Shown piece by piece: positions 9,907 through 18,220 of a stretch of 20,149 bases of DNA. Source of the DNA: Pseudomonadota bacterium. GTDB taxonomy: Bacteria > Pseudomonadota > Alphaproteobacteria > Sphingomonadales > Sphingomonadaceae. Positions within the stretch are counted from its first letter, which is position 1. Every line of letters starts with the position of its first letter. Location: the NCBI GenBank assembly GCA_023433445.1, contig JAEZCS010000135.1:1-20149 (forward strand), written 5' to 3'. Under the pieces are notes generated by a model. That model did not search any database and was not told where the DNA came from. It was given only the letters and a program-made list of their open reading frames with translations. A program made the translations under genes and the position numbers.

Positions 9907-10962
9907 TCAGCCCCATACGCGCGCAGTCTCGGCGTCGTAGAACTCGACCTCCAGCGGCCACTTGTCGTGACGCAGGCCCTTTAGCCAGTTCGCGCGCGCG
10001 ATGATGTCCTGATTCCACGCTTCCAACAGATTGCCGTAGAGGCCGACATACAGTTTCTTGAACCTGCCGCGTCCAATGCGGGTGAGTATGTGATCGTCAT
10101 TCGCCGCTAGCGAATGACCGAAGATGAACCAGCAATGCGTTCCCTTGGTCACATTGGCGGTGAACTGCTTCAGTCCCTGATAGAGATAGGCGTTGTGCCG
10201 GATCTTGGCCTTCTTCTGGGCGCTGGTGCCCTCGGCCACGAACAACGGGAACTTGTTTCCGGCCAGCGCAGCGCGGGCTTGGTCGATCAGGGGCACGCCC
10301 CTGCGCACCCATGTGTACTTGAGCAGATCCTTGCCGGAATCGAACAGGTGCAGCGCGCCGTGGAGGAACATGACGCTGGCGCTGTGCGCGTTCGTCTCGC
10401 CCTGCCATACGACATATTCTGCATCAGGCTCGTCCTCGTCGTTCCCGAAGCCGTCGTTCTTTGCGAGATCGGCGGTGTTTCCGAAGAACGGATCGTCGTG
10501 CATCAGCGTCCAGTACAGCAACAGGTCGTAGTTCAGAGTGAAGACGCAGCCTGCCTTGTCGCCCGAGAGGAAGTGGGACAGGAAACGGCGGCAGGCGTCG
10601 AACTTGTCGTCGGGAATCTCGGACGGAACATGCGGGTGGTTGCCGGCGATCGTCTGGACCAGGATCTCCTTCAGCATGGCCGCATGGTCGAGCATCTTCT
10701 GCGGGGCAGCTCCGCCGTCCGCCACGTAGGCCGGCAGGATGGTCGCCGCGCTCTCCAGCGTGCGGATAACCGCTTCGAAGTCCTTGGTGCCCAAGGCCCC
10801 GAACACCTGCTCCAGTTCGGGAGCCGCGGAGAAGTCGGCCTGATCATACAGTGACCCGTAGTGGAAGATGTCGGCCCGGCACGCGATGCTAAAGCCATTG
10901 CCCAGCAGCAGGTGCCGCTTACTGAACTGCTCGCTGTCCCCAATCGCCTCGTCGAACGTCAT
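9907..10962 (-). CDS. DUF4917 family protein, SIR2-like fold (putative anti-phage effector)
   Basis: A 351-residue protein with the hallmark set of SIR2-like NAD-binding/hydrolysing domains: LLLGNGFSIAC near the N-terminus (18-28, nucleotide-binding loop), VFTLNYDLLLYW (140-151, T-x-NYD), MFLHGALHLF (198-207, candidate catalytic His201) and WFIFGHSLAANDDHI (278-292). This matches DUF4917. Related SIR2-like domains in Thoeris, DSR and similar systems deplete NAD to abort phage infection; that role here is inference. An acidic loop (NDEDEPDAEY, 174-183) and a basic segment (SAQKKAKIRHNAY) lie between motifs. The ATG at 10962 is chosen over a TTG one codon earlier; GAGTGAGG precedes it at good distance. 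It is divergent from the AIPR gene across 372 bases and followed closely by a small gene. Confidence 0.85.
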   Translation of the reverse strand: MTFDEAIGDSEQFSKRHLLLGNGFSIACRADIFHYGSLYDQADFSAAPELEQVFGALGTKDFEAVIRTLESAATILPAYVADGGAAPQKMLDHAAMLKEILVQTIAGNHPHVPSEIPDDKFDACRRFLSHFLSGDKAGCVFTLNYDLLLYWTLMHDDPFFGNTADLAKNDGFGNDEDEPDAEYVVWQGETNAHSASVMFLHGALHLFDSGKDLLKYTWVRRGVPLIDQARAALAGNKFPLFVAEGTSAQKKAKIRHNAYLYQGLKQFTANVTKGTHCWFIFGHSLAANDDHILTRIGRGRFKKLYVGLYGNLLEAWNQDIIARANWLKGLRHDKWPLEVEFYDAETARVWG

Positions 10963-11334
10963 CAAGTGGCCTCACTCCTCGGAACCGTAAATTCCACGAT
11001 CCCGACCATCCCCTCGTTTAAACAGTTACAGTGGTCTAATGTGGTTACGACCTGCAATCGAGCCTATTTTCCTGGTGGTAACTCCAGCTGATATGCGCGG
11101 CCCGCAGCTGAGCTCGAGAGGCTATTGGGCCATTCTCGCCGACATGGACGTCAAACCTCTGGCTGGCGATACACCATTTACGCGGCGGACGAACGGCTTT
11201 TGTCGACAACGGCCGGCATGGCTGGGTGCTGTCTAGCGACATTCAGCACCGTGCCAGGGCATCCGTAGAGGCGGCTGACGCGCCATATCGAGGAAAGGTT
11301 GAAACGGGCGGAGGCACAGGGCAAGTAGTATCGC
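10963..11334. other. 372-base divergent intergenic region between DUF4917 and AIPR genes
   Basis: This gap must hold the promoters of both defence-type genes. Visible items are an 8-base palindrome GTTTAAAC at 11016-11023 and a -10-like TCTAAT at 11035-11040 without a good -35. All six frames are open only in short runs. Some stretches (for example around 11150-11300) look weakly protein-like but give no family, and may be relics. No terminator or long repeat was found. Confidence 0.3.
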
Positions 11335-13011
11335 ATGGCAACACTTCTTGATTGGGGAAACGTAGACGCGGCTGCCGCTCAGATTGAGAAGACTCTCAAT
11401 CTCGAAACCCGGCGGGAAGCGTTCTCCCTCCTCTGCGTGACATCTCTATTACGCATCGACTTCGATGAGGCGAGGGGCTCGATCACCGATGGAGGTGAGG
11501 ACAGGGGCATTGACGCGGTTTATCTCGACGAGCGTTTCGGGCGCCGTGTAATCCATCTCTTCCAGTTCAAGTGCCACAGCAAATTCAACGGCAGCAACCG
11601 CAACTTCCCGTCGACTGAGATTGACAAACTCCTTGCCTTCATCGGGGACTGTTTCGGACAGGTCGACGGCTTTCTCGACACATGTAATCCGCTGCTGCGG
11701 CAGAAGGTGTTGGACATCTGGGACTTCGTGAATTCGGGGGCGTGCCAGGTCGAAGTACACCTTTGCTCCAATGGGGAGCGGCTCATCCCCGACCACAAGG
11801 CTCGCTTTGAATCATCGCTTGCCCGGTTCAAGTTCTTCCAGCTCCATGAGGCCGATCTCGATTCCCTGTCTGACACGGTCTCGCACCGGACAGCAACAGA
11901 ACGGGAGATCCACCTCCGGATCGTGGAGGAACAGGTATACGAGCGCACGGACGGCAACGTGCGGGCTGTCATCGGGACGGTCTGCGGCGACGAGTTTATC
12001 GCGGCGCTGACAGACCCCACCAAGCCGACGCAGCTCGACCCCGATCTGTTTGAGGAGAACGTCCGCGTCTACCTCGGTGAACAGAACGACATAAACCGGC
12101 GCATCTACGATACCGCCGTTTCCAACGAAGCCGGCATGTTTTGGTATTTCAACAACGGCATTACTATTGTTTGCGAGCGGTTCAGTTATCAGCCTGGCTT
12201 CAAGAATGCGCCATTGCGACTCCTGAATCCTCAGGTGGTAAACGGTGGCCAGACCTCGCACGCGCTCTTCCAGGCATCCCGTACCAGCTTTGCTTCCGTG
12301 CAGCGCGTTCGGCTTCTCGTCCGCATTATTGAGACGCAGGACAAGAGCCTCTATGCGAAGGTCGCCGAGGCAACGAACAGCCAGACTCCGATACGAAGCC
12401 GCGACCTGAGATCGAACGATCCCGTACTCGTCCGCCTTGAGACATCTCTGCTGCATCACGATTGGCATCTGGATCGAAAGCGCGACCAGCATTCCAAGAT
12501 CGACGAAAGCAGGCGCATAGATGCCCTGAAGCTTGGGCAGGTCTGGCTAGCCTATGTCCGCGCTGAACCCGATAAGGCGAAGACGGCTTCAGATCGAATA
12601 TTCGGAGAGTATTTTCCGCTGGTCTTCGATCCTTCGGAGATGGATGCGAAGCGGGTGATAGCGGTGTGGAGCCTCTATACCGAGATCGAGAAGCACCGCC
12701 GCGCCAAGCTGCAGGAAGCGCGCAGGGCATCAAGGCTGGTTGCGGAGCAGGAAATCGAATCTGCGTGGATCGTCGAGGGCTTGTATCATCTGGCCTTCGC
12801 GGTCAGGAAACTCGCGGACCGGGCCAACATCGACATCTTCGATTTCGACCAGGTCAGCCCTCTAATCCCTGAGGCGGAGCGGCGGTTGGCCGAGTTCGTC
12901 AAGGACCGCCCGAATATCTCGACCTACCGCCTCTTCAGAAATGCAGCCACGAAACAGAACCTGTTTCGAGCTTCGCTCAACGAGCAACCCCAGCAACTAA
13001 GCCTCCTCTAG
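11335..13011 (+). CDS. AIPR family protein (abortive-infection phage resistance) with N-terminal nuclease-like domain
   Basis: A 558-residue protein with the AIPR signature in its central part: ENVRVYLGEQNDINRRIYDT (241-260), MFWYFNNGITIVCERF (268-283), LLNPQVVNGGQTSHALFQA (296-314) and VAEATNSQTPIRSRDLRSND (343-362). The N-terminal region has a PD-(D/E)xK-like pattern, GGEDRGIDAVYLDE (Asp60) followed by HLFQFKC (Gln77, Lys79), as in Mrr-type nucleases, so the protein may cut nucleic acid. The C-terminal third is helical and basic. AIPR proteins are associated with phage abortive infection; activity here is inferred from family. The ATG is fixed by an in-frame stop nine bases upstream; its Shine-Dalgarno is weak. 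It appears intact, and is divergent from the SIR2-like gene. Confidence 0.92.
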   Translation: MATLLDWGNVDAAAAQIEKTLNLETRREAFSLLCVTSLLRIDFDEARGSITDGGEDRGIDAVYLDERFGRRVIHLFQFKCHSKFNGSNRNFPSTEIDKLLAFIGDCFGQVDGFLDTCNPLLRQKVLDIWDFVNSGACQVEVHLCSNGERLIPDHKARFESSLARFKFFQLHEADLDSLSDTVSHRTATEREIHLRIVEEQVYERTDGNVRAVIGTVCGDEFIAALTDPTKPTQLDPDLFEENVRVYLGEQNDINRRIYDTAVSNEAGMFWYFNNGITIVCERFSYQPGFKNAPLRLLNPQVVNGGQTSHALFQASRTSFASVQRVRLLVRIIETQDKSLYAKVAEATNSQTPIRSRDLRSNDPVLVRLETSLLHHDWHLDRKRDQHSKIDESRRIDALKLGQVWLAYVRAEPDKAKTASDRIFGEYFPLVFDPSEMDAKRVIAVWSLYTEIEKHRRAKLQEARRASRLVAEQEIESAWIVEGLYHLAFAVRKLADRANIDIFDFDQVSPLIPEAERRLAEFVKDRPNISTYRLFRNAATKQNLFRASLNEQPQQLSLL

Positions 13012-13259
13012 TCCGCCGAGCCATGTCTTTCGTTGGCAACGCTAACTATCGCCAGACCGTACTTTCAGCGTCACTCTCTGGCAGGTTTCAGCGCAAACTG
13101 CCGTTCAGCGAGAGAGCCGGGAATGACCTGAATCGGTCGCTTTTAGCCGCGCGCGACTGAAATTTCCCAATAATTTGAGTGCCCATCTTTGTCGTCTGTG
13201 GGGCACCACTACTGGCTCTGGCAACGTCCAGCTAAGTCCAGTAAGCGGCTGGTTTTACA
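13012..13259. other. Intergenic gap after AIPR gene, no gene seen
   Basis: About 250 bases between the AIPR stop and the integrase relic. No supported ORF. Near its right end a short tandem motif GTCCAG-CTAA-GTCCAG (13228-13243) directly precedes the integrase relic, where an island end might be expected; this is only suggestive. No clear terminator. Confidence 0.3.
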
Positions 13260-13604
13260 GCATTCCTTGACCGAGAATCGCCAGACACCGTCCGGCGAAA
13301 TCCGGCCAGGAAGAAGATTGCTGAGGGGATTGATCCTGCGCTTGAAAAGAAGCGCGCGCGGATCGCTGCCAAATATGCCGCTGCCAACGCCTTTGAGGCG
13401 GTCGCCAAGGAATGGCTCGTCAAATGCGAGCGGGATGGCCTCGCCCTGGTGACCGTCGACAAGATCCGCTGGCCGCTCGCCAAGGCCTATCCAGTGATCG
13501 GCACGATCCCGATCGCGCAGACCACCCCGCACGAAGCGCTTGCGGTCCTGCGCAAGGTCGAGGCTACGGCACAGCTTCGCGGCGGTACGACGCGCACCCT
13601 GATC
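13260..13604 (+). pseudogene. Truncated P4-type tyrosine recombinase (integrase) relic
   Basis: One frame (codons in phase with 13260) reads DTVRRNPARKKIAEGIDPAL, then EKKRARIAAKYAAANAFEAV and AKEWLVKCERDGLALVTV, continuing KIRWPLAKAYPVIGTIPIAQ and PHEALAVLRKVEATAQLRGG. This is the junction of the DUF4102 end and the SAM-like core-binding domain of P4-family phage integrases. The start, most of the N-terminal DUF4102 domain and the entire C-terminal catalytic domain (R-H-R-Y) are absent, so it cannot be active. After about codon 110 the match fades. It suggests that an integrative element once had an end here and supports reading the AIPR/SIR2 region as imported. Confidence 0.78.
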
Positions 13605-13617
13605 ACACACATCCACC

Positions 13618-13642
13618 CGCTGGCGGTCGCTGACCGCCAGCG
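13618..13642. repeat. Perfect 11-bp inverted repeat with 3-base loop
   Basis: Arms CGCTGGCGGTC and GACCGCCAGCG flank the loop GCT, forming a very stable hairpin directly after the integrase relic. No T-run follows on either strand, so it is not a typical intrinsic terminator. It could be a recombination site, a REP-like element or the scar of a deletion. The following 170 bases to the FGE relic contain no gene I recognise. Confidence 0.6.
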
Positions 13643-13814
13643 CGATGTTCGGCCAACATTAAGGCTCATGGCTAATTGTGGGACAATCCGGACATTCCGC
13701 CACGGCAAGCCAGACATCCCCCACTGCCAGAACCCTACGTGCGAGGGCAGCGTCTTCTTGCGCTGCTTAGGGTGAAAGTCTGGCCAATCCCGTCATGGCG
13801 GCCTAGCGGCGAGG

Positions 13815-14088
13815 GGATGCGCCTAGGTCAAGTCTGCCCCCGAAAGGCAACTGAACGAAAATTGGCGCAGTAGTTCAGCGCGCACAGACAGGGACCGTCC
13901 TTGATCAGGCCCATGCCGCCTCGCTGCTCGCCACTCCATTCTCACACATTGCCGGCCATGTCGCGCACCCGTGCCGGCTGTCACAGCGTGTCGCCTTGGA
14001 AGGGGAAGGACAAGCCAGTGGCACCCCGGCGCGGAGCGACGTGGCCGTGATCGGCAGCAACGTTGCCCATGTGATCTGCCCCGCCCGG
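13815..14088 (-). pseudogene. Eroded formylglycine-generating enzyme (SUMF1/FGE) relic
   Basis: Read leftward directly after the sulfatase stop, short blocks of an FGE are recognisable. PGGADHMG (14088-14065) resembles the N-terminal PGGxxxMG motif. FPFQ lies near 14004-13993. VRDMAGNV-stop-EW (13968-13936) is the conserved DMxGNVWEW with its Trp changed to TGA. IKDGPCLCALNYCANFRSVA (from about 13905) matches the C-terminal active-site block GGSxLCxxxYCxRYRxAA, including the Cys-x4-Cys pair. After a one-base frameshift DLGAS (to 13815) continues the family ending. Only about 270 bases remain of a roughly 900-base gene, with at least two stops and large deletions. FGE converts a sulfatase cysteine to formylglycine, so this was probably the partner of the adjacent sulfatase. 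It cannot function now. Confidence 0.72.
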
Positions 14089-15752
14089 TTAATTGTCGGC
14101 TGCCTGCTTCGGCGGCAGGACCACGCCCTTGTCCCGGGCATAGCTGTTCCAGTCGGCGACCAGTTCCTGCAGCTTGGCGGGTTGGCTTGCCGCAACGTCA
14201 TGCGCCTCGGCCGGGTCTTGGACGATGTTGAACAACTGCCATGTGCCGGTTCCGACGCTCTTACGCGGGTAGGTGTTGCCGGAGGCTGGCAGATAGACAG
14301 CCTTCCAGTCCCCCTTGCGCAGAGCGCGGCGGTAGAAGAGTTCGGTGCCCACTGCCTCGGTCGGCTGGCGCACGTCGGCCTGGCTCGCGCTGAGGACGGG
14401 CGCGAGGCTGTGCCCCTGAAACGGCAGGATGGCGCGGCCCGCGAAACGCGCCGGTTGTGTCAAGCCTGCAAAGTGGAGCAATGTCGGCGCCACGTCGATG
14501 ACGCCGACAAAGGCATCGGCGATCCGCCCGCCAGTGACGCCAGGGCCAGCCGCAAAGGCGCTAACGCGGGTGCCGCCCTCGGTCGGATAGCCCTTCACCA
14601 GCCAAGAAGGCGCGCTGTTCGCCTGCGCCCAGCCGGGGCCGTAGCCGAGATAGGATGTCGCAGCGCCAATGTTACCCAGGCTGTTGTTGATGCCGAGCTT
14701 CGCCGCGCCCTCGGGGTTTAATGTGGCCTGGAGGGGAGCGTCGATGACATTGCCTTCGGGTCCATTGTCGGCGAGGAAGATGACGACTGTATCTTCATAT
14801 TTGCCGAGGCGCTTCAGCGTGGCTACGACGCGCCCGATATTCTGATCCATGCGGTCGACCATCGCCGCGTAAACTTCCATCTTGCGCGCCTCTATCGTCC
14901 TTTCTTCAGGAGTCAGCGACGCCCAGGGCTTTACATCGACCAACGGATGAGGGGTAAGGTTGGCAGGCGCGAGCCCCAATTCCTTTTGCCGCTTCAGCCG
15001 CGCTTCGCGCAACGCCTCGTAGCCTGCATCATAGCGGCCCTTATATTTGGCGAGGACCTCGCGTGGCGCCTGGATCGGCCAATGCGGCGTCGAATAGGGC
15101 AAATAGGCAAAAAAGGGCCGCTTGTCCTTCGCGCCATCCTTCAGGAAGCCTATCAGGCGATCAGTGAAATAGTCAGCAGAATATCGGCCCCTGGGATAGG
15201 TTACGACCTTGCCGTCATAGCGGTAGGTGGGGGCGGCGTTGATCGCCCGCCATGCGGCATTCTGGTCAGCGCCGAAATGATTGCCCAGCCCCTGCAGCAG
15301 GGCGTAGGAACGTTCAAAACCACGCGCCGCAGGGCCTCTTTCGGGAGTGAGGCCAAGGTGCCATTTGCCCGACATCAGCGTGCGATACCCGCCTTGCTGC
15401 AGCAGTTCTGCGATCGAGGCAACCCGGTCGTTCAGATAGCCTTCATAGCCGGGCTGTCCGATCTGTTCCGGCTGGAGCGCTTCCGCCATGCTGCCGAGCC
15501 CTGCCTGATGATTATCGACACCGGTGAGCAGCATGGACCTGGTGGGGGAACAAGTGGGTGCGGTATGAAAGTCGGTGAAGCGCACGCCAGAGGTCGCTAT
15601 TCGGCAACGATCAGCAGGAAGTTGGGCCGGTGCGTCTTAACATCTGCTTTGGGCGGGCGCGAGGAAAGCGGCGTCGTCTGTGCCTGCGCCATGCTGCCGC
15701 TGGACAGAGCGGTGATGCCAAAAATGATAGCTGTTCTCAGGCGTTTGTTCAT
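14089..15752 (-). pseudogene. Arylsulfatase, broken by an out-of-frame N-terminal deletion
   Basis: A type I sulfatase that would hydrolyse sulfate esters in the periplasm. The first piece (ATG at 15752) encodes a signal peptide, MNKRLRTAIIFGITALSSGS, and reaches RPNFLLIVA before a stop at about 15597. The second piece, in another frame (from about 15600, usable GTG at 15585), resumes at IATSGVRFTDFHTAPTCSPT and runs 498 residues to the stop. It keeps the formylglycine motif C-S-P-T-R (Cys codon at 15552-15550), GKWHLG and the metal-binding FLADNGPEG. Lost between them are about 25 residues, including the Asp-Asp metal ligands that normally follow LLIVA. An in-frame reader would therefore still lack an active site. 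Downstream lies the FGE relic. It is co-directional with the dioxygenase, transporter and receptor genes. Confidence 0.85.
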
Positions 15753-15792
15753 TCGACTATCCAGAGCCGATCCACATCGGCAAGTTTGATGG

Positions 15793-15820
15793 TCGCCGGG
15801 GGCTGAACCGCCCCCGGCGA
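15793..15820 (-). terminator. GC-rich intercistronic hairpin after the dioxygenase gene
   Basis: Arms TCGCCGGGGGC and GCCCCCGGCGA form a perfect 11-bp stem with a 6-base loop, eight bases past the stop codon of the TauD-like gene and 40 bases before the sulfatase start. No U-tract follows in the leftward direction, so it may be a partial terminator or a 3'-end stabiliser that lowers expression of the sulfatase part relative to the upstream genes. Confidence 0.6.
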
Positions 15821-15828
15821 AGTGACGG

Positions 15829-16770
15829 TTATTGGGCTGGGATGGCTTCGGGAGACTTTTCGACCTTGATCGAGCGACTGCGGCGGCCATCGATTGCAAC
15901 GGGCACATCGCCATTCACGGTCGCACGCCGCAGAGTGCGGCGCTGCAGCCCGAAATCGGCGATCGCGCGATGCTGTGTCGATCGGTTGTCCCAGATGGCG
16001 ACGTCGCCCGCGCGCCAGCGCCAGCGAACGGTGTTTTCCGGCTTTGTGATGTGATCCTGCAGCACGGCGAACAGCCGCTGCGAGTCTGCGGGGTTGAAGC
16101 CGACAAACTGCTTCACGAAATGGCCCAGCAGCAGGCTGCGCTCACCGGTTTCGGGATGGACGCGGACAACCGGATGCTCCGTTTCATACACAGTCGATGC
16201 GAAGATCTTGCTATATTCCTCGGACCGTTTGGCATCCTTGCTGCCGAGAGCGGCGGCGTAGTCATATTTGTTGGAGTGCACGGCCCAAAGTCCATCGACC
16301 AGTGTCTTCAACGCTTCCGGCAATTCCTCATAGGCGGTCGCGCCGTTGGCCCAGAGCGTGTCGCCGCCCGCCTGAGGAACGGCGATCGCCCGCAGGATCG
16401 ACGCCTTGGGATAGGCTTCCACAAAGGTGACGTCGGTGTGCCAGCTGGATGCAGCATAGCCTTCCTTAGAGTCGAGTTCGAGCAGGTATCGTGACCCTTC
16501 CGCCACAGGGACTGTCGGGTGCGCTACGGGATCGCCCAGCAGCGCGGCGAAAGCTTCATGCTGCAGATCGGTCAACTGATGCTGATCGCGGAAGAAGATG
16601 ACCTTATGCCGCACCAGTGCCGCGCGCACTGCGTCGAGTGTCACGGGGTCGATATCCCCCGAAAGCGCAATTCCGCGAATTTCCGCCCCAATGCGGCCAG
16701 CAACCGGAACGATGTCAAGCGGGCTTTCGGCGTCCCTGGCGTTGACGAAATTGTGGATCAGATCGGTCAT
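15829..16770 (-). CDS. TauD/AtsK-like Fe(II)/2-oxoglutarate-dependent dioxygenase
   Basis: A 313-residue cytoplasmic dioxygenase of the TauD/TfdA family. Such enzymes oxidise the carbon bearing a sulfonate or sulfate group so that sulfite or sulfate is released for sulfur supply. The iron ligands are His111 and Asp113 (SSWHTDVTF) and His267 (DNRSTQHRA); an Arg in LQRRTLRRA (275-283) would bind 2-oxoglutarate. VPVAGRIGAEIRGI at the N-terminus and HPVVRVHPETGERSLLLG are typical of the alkylsulfatase (AtsK)/taurine dioxygenase branch. It is full length. The ATG at 16770 has AAGGAG seven bases upstream. It lies 32 bases after the MFS gene, so probably in one operon with the receptor and transporter. 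AtsK-like alkyl sulfate cleavage is the best guess from the neighbouring sulfatase; substrate is not determinable. Confidence 0.9.
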   Translation of the reverse strand: MTDLIHNFVNARDAESPLDIVPVAGRIGAEIRGIALSGDIDPVTLDAVRAALVRHKVIFFRDQHQLTDLQHEAFAALLGDPVAHPTVPVAEGSRYLLELDSKEGYAASSWHTDVTFVEAYPKASILRAIAVPQAGGDTLWANGATAYEELPEALKTLVDGLWAVHSNKYDYAAALGSKDAKRSEEYSKIFASTVYETEHPVVRVHPETGERSLLLGHFVKQFVGFNPADSQRLFAVLQDHITKPENTVRWRWRAGDVAIWDNRSTQHRAIADFGLQRRTLRRATVNGDVPVAIDGRRSRSIKVEKSPEAIPAQ

Positions 16771-16802
16771 GTCATGTCTCCTTGAGGTAATGAAACGGAG
16801 GG

Positions 16803-18212
16803 TTATTCGGCGGGCTGGAAAGCGTGGTCGCGTTCATCCAGCGCGCGGCGAATTTCGGTGTGCGCGGCCTCATCCAGCGGGAAGCCGTGGATCAGCCATG
16901 CGGAGAGAAGGTGCGCGATGGCGGGGCCAAGCGCGAAGACGGCAAGAAGGCCGTGCAGCGCATCGGGTGTGTTGGCTGCGGCGGTCGGATCGAAGCCGAG
17001 CCAGCCAACCAGTGGCAGGGCAATGCCGACGGCAGTCGCCATCCCCGCTTTGCTGGACAAGCTGAAAGCGGAAAAGAACAACGCCGTGCGGTCTTCGCCC
17101 GTGCGCAACCGATGTTCGTCGGCAATGTCAGCGACCATCGACCGCAGCATCAGATTGCCGGACCCTTGCGCAAGGCCTTGAGCCAGCGTCAGCGCCAGCA
17201 GAAGGCCGATCTGTCCCGGCACCACCAGCAGCAGCCCGGCGTTGATGGCCACCTGAGCCAGCTCGCCCGCGACGGCGGCGCGATGCTTACCGATGCGATA
17301 GCCGATCTGCGCCCAGATCGGCCCAGCGACGATGCCGAATATGAACTGGAAGAGGAACAGGCCGCTGGCCCATTGGGGCAGGCCCATATAATAGGTCACG
17401 AAAAAGATGATTAGCGCGCTGCGGATGCTCTGCCCTGTGGTGACGGCGAAGTCGGACAACAGCACGCGGCGAAGCAGCGGATTGCCGAACAGCGCGCCCA
17501 CGGTCTGGCGGAGCGACAGGCGCGCCTTGGACGAAGGCAGGGCAGGCACTTCGACTTGGCTGCGAAACGTCAGCACGAGCGACACGATCAGGCTGACCAG
17601 CACGATGCTTCCCATCGCCGCGAGTTTCAGCGCGCCATCCTTCGGACTGATCTGATCGATGATCGTCGGCAGGATGAGTACGACGAGCAGCGACGCGGCA
17701 CCGGCGACGGTCTGGAACGTGGCGATTCGCGTCCGTTCGTGATAGCCGCTATATGTTTCGCCCGACCAGGCCAGATAAGGTATCTGGACCATCGACCAGC
17801 CAAGATAGAAAAGGAACAGGCTGACTGTGAGATAGAGCGGCGATACCCAGGATGCGGCCGGGAAGAAAAGCAGTGCGCCTGAAACCCCGAACAGCGCCGA
17901 TCCGGCGACGATCCAGGGCCGACGTCGGCCGAAGCGGCCATGGGTTCGGTCGCTTAAAGCGCCGATAAGCGGGTCGGCTACCGCGCCCCACAGCCGTTCT
18001 CCCAGAAAGATTGCGCCGATCACCGCGAGCGACAGCCCGAACTGCTGTGCGTAGATCGCCGGCAGATGAACCGCCAAGGGCATTTGCGCTGCAGTGATGG
18101 GCACGAACAGCGACGCGAAGCCAGCCATGCGCCATCCGCTTACAGGCCCTTCATCCCGCGATGACGCCTGTTGGACGCGAGGCGAGGCGCTATGGTGATA
18201 TACGCTAGCCAT
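16803..18212 (-). CDS. MFS transporter, GPH/MFS_2 type
   Basis: An inner-membrane secondary transporter of 469 residues with about 12 hydrophobic segments, in line with the family. The loop DPLIGALSDRTHGRFGRRRP between the second and third segments is the GPH/MFS_2 form of the MFS loop motif (D-P-x-x-G-x-x-S-D-R). YLAWSGETYSGYHERTRI is another typical GPH segment. The frame opens 49 codons further upstream, but that part is antisense-like and overlaps the receptor gene. The ATG at 18212 is preceded by TGAGG and lies eight bases past the receptor stop. It likely imports the compound that the TonB receptor brings into the periplasm. GPH relatives often carry glycosides or organic acids; here the neighbours suggest an organosulfur compound or its desulfated product. 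Confidence 0.9.
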   Translation of the reverse strand: MASVYHHSASPRVQQASSRDEGPVSGWRMAGFASLFVPITAAQMPLAVHLPAIYAQQFGLSLAVIGAIFLGERLWGAVADPLIGALSDRTHGRFGRRRPWIVAGSALFGVSGALLFFPAASWVSPLYLTVSLFLFYLGWSMVQIPYLAWSGETYSGYHERTRIATFQTVAGAASLLVVLILPTIIDQISPKDGALKLAAMGSIVLVSLIVSLVLTFRSQVEVPALPSSKARLSLRQTVGALFGNPLLRRVLLSDFAVTTGQSIRSALIIFFVTYYMGLPQWASGLFLFQFIFGIVAGPIWAQIGYRIGKHRAAVAGELAQVAINAGLLLVVPGQIGLLLALTLAQGLAQGSGNLMLRSMVADIADEHRLRTGEDRTALFFSAFSLSSKAGMATAVGIALPLVGWLGFDPTAAANTPDALHGLLAVFALGPAIAHLLSAWLIHGFPLDEAAHTEIRRALDERDHAFQPAE

Positions 18213-18220
18213 GGTTGACC

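Noticed and set aside
13905..14201. 98-codon leftward open frame across the sulfatase end
   Set aside because: It is a frame-shifted reading of the sulfatase 3' end and FGE relic; the FGE-like motifs lie in a different frame.
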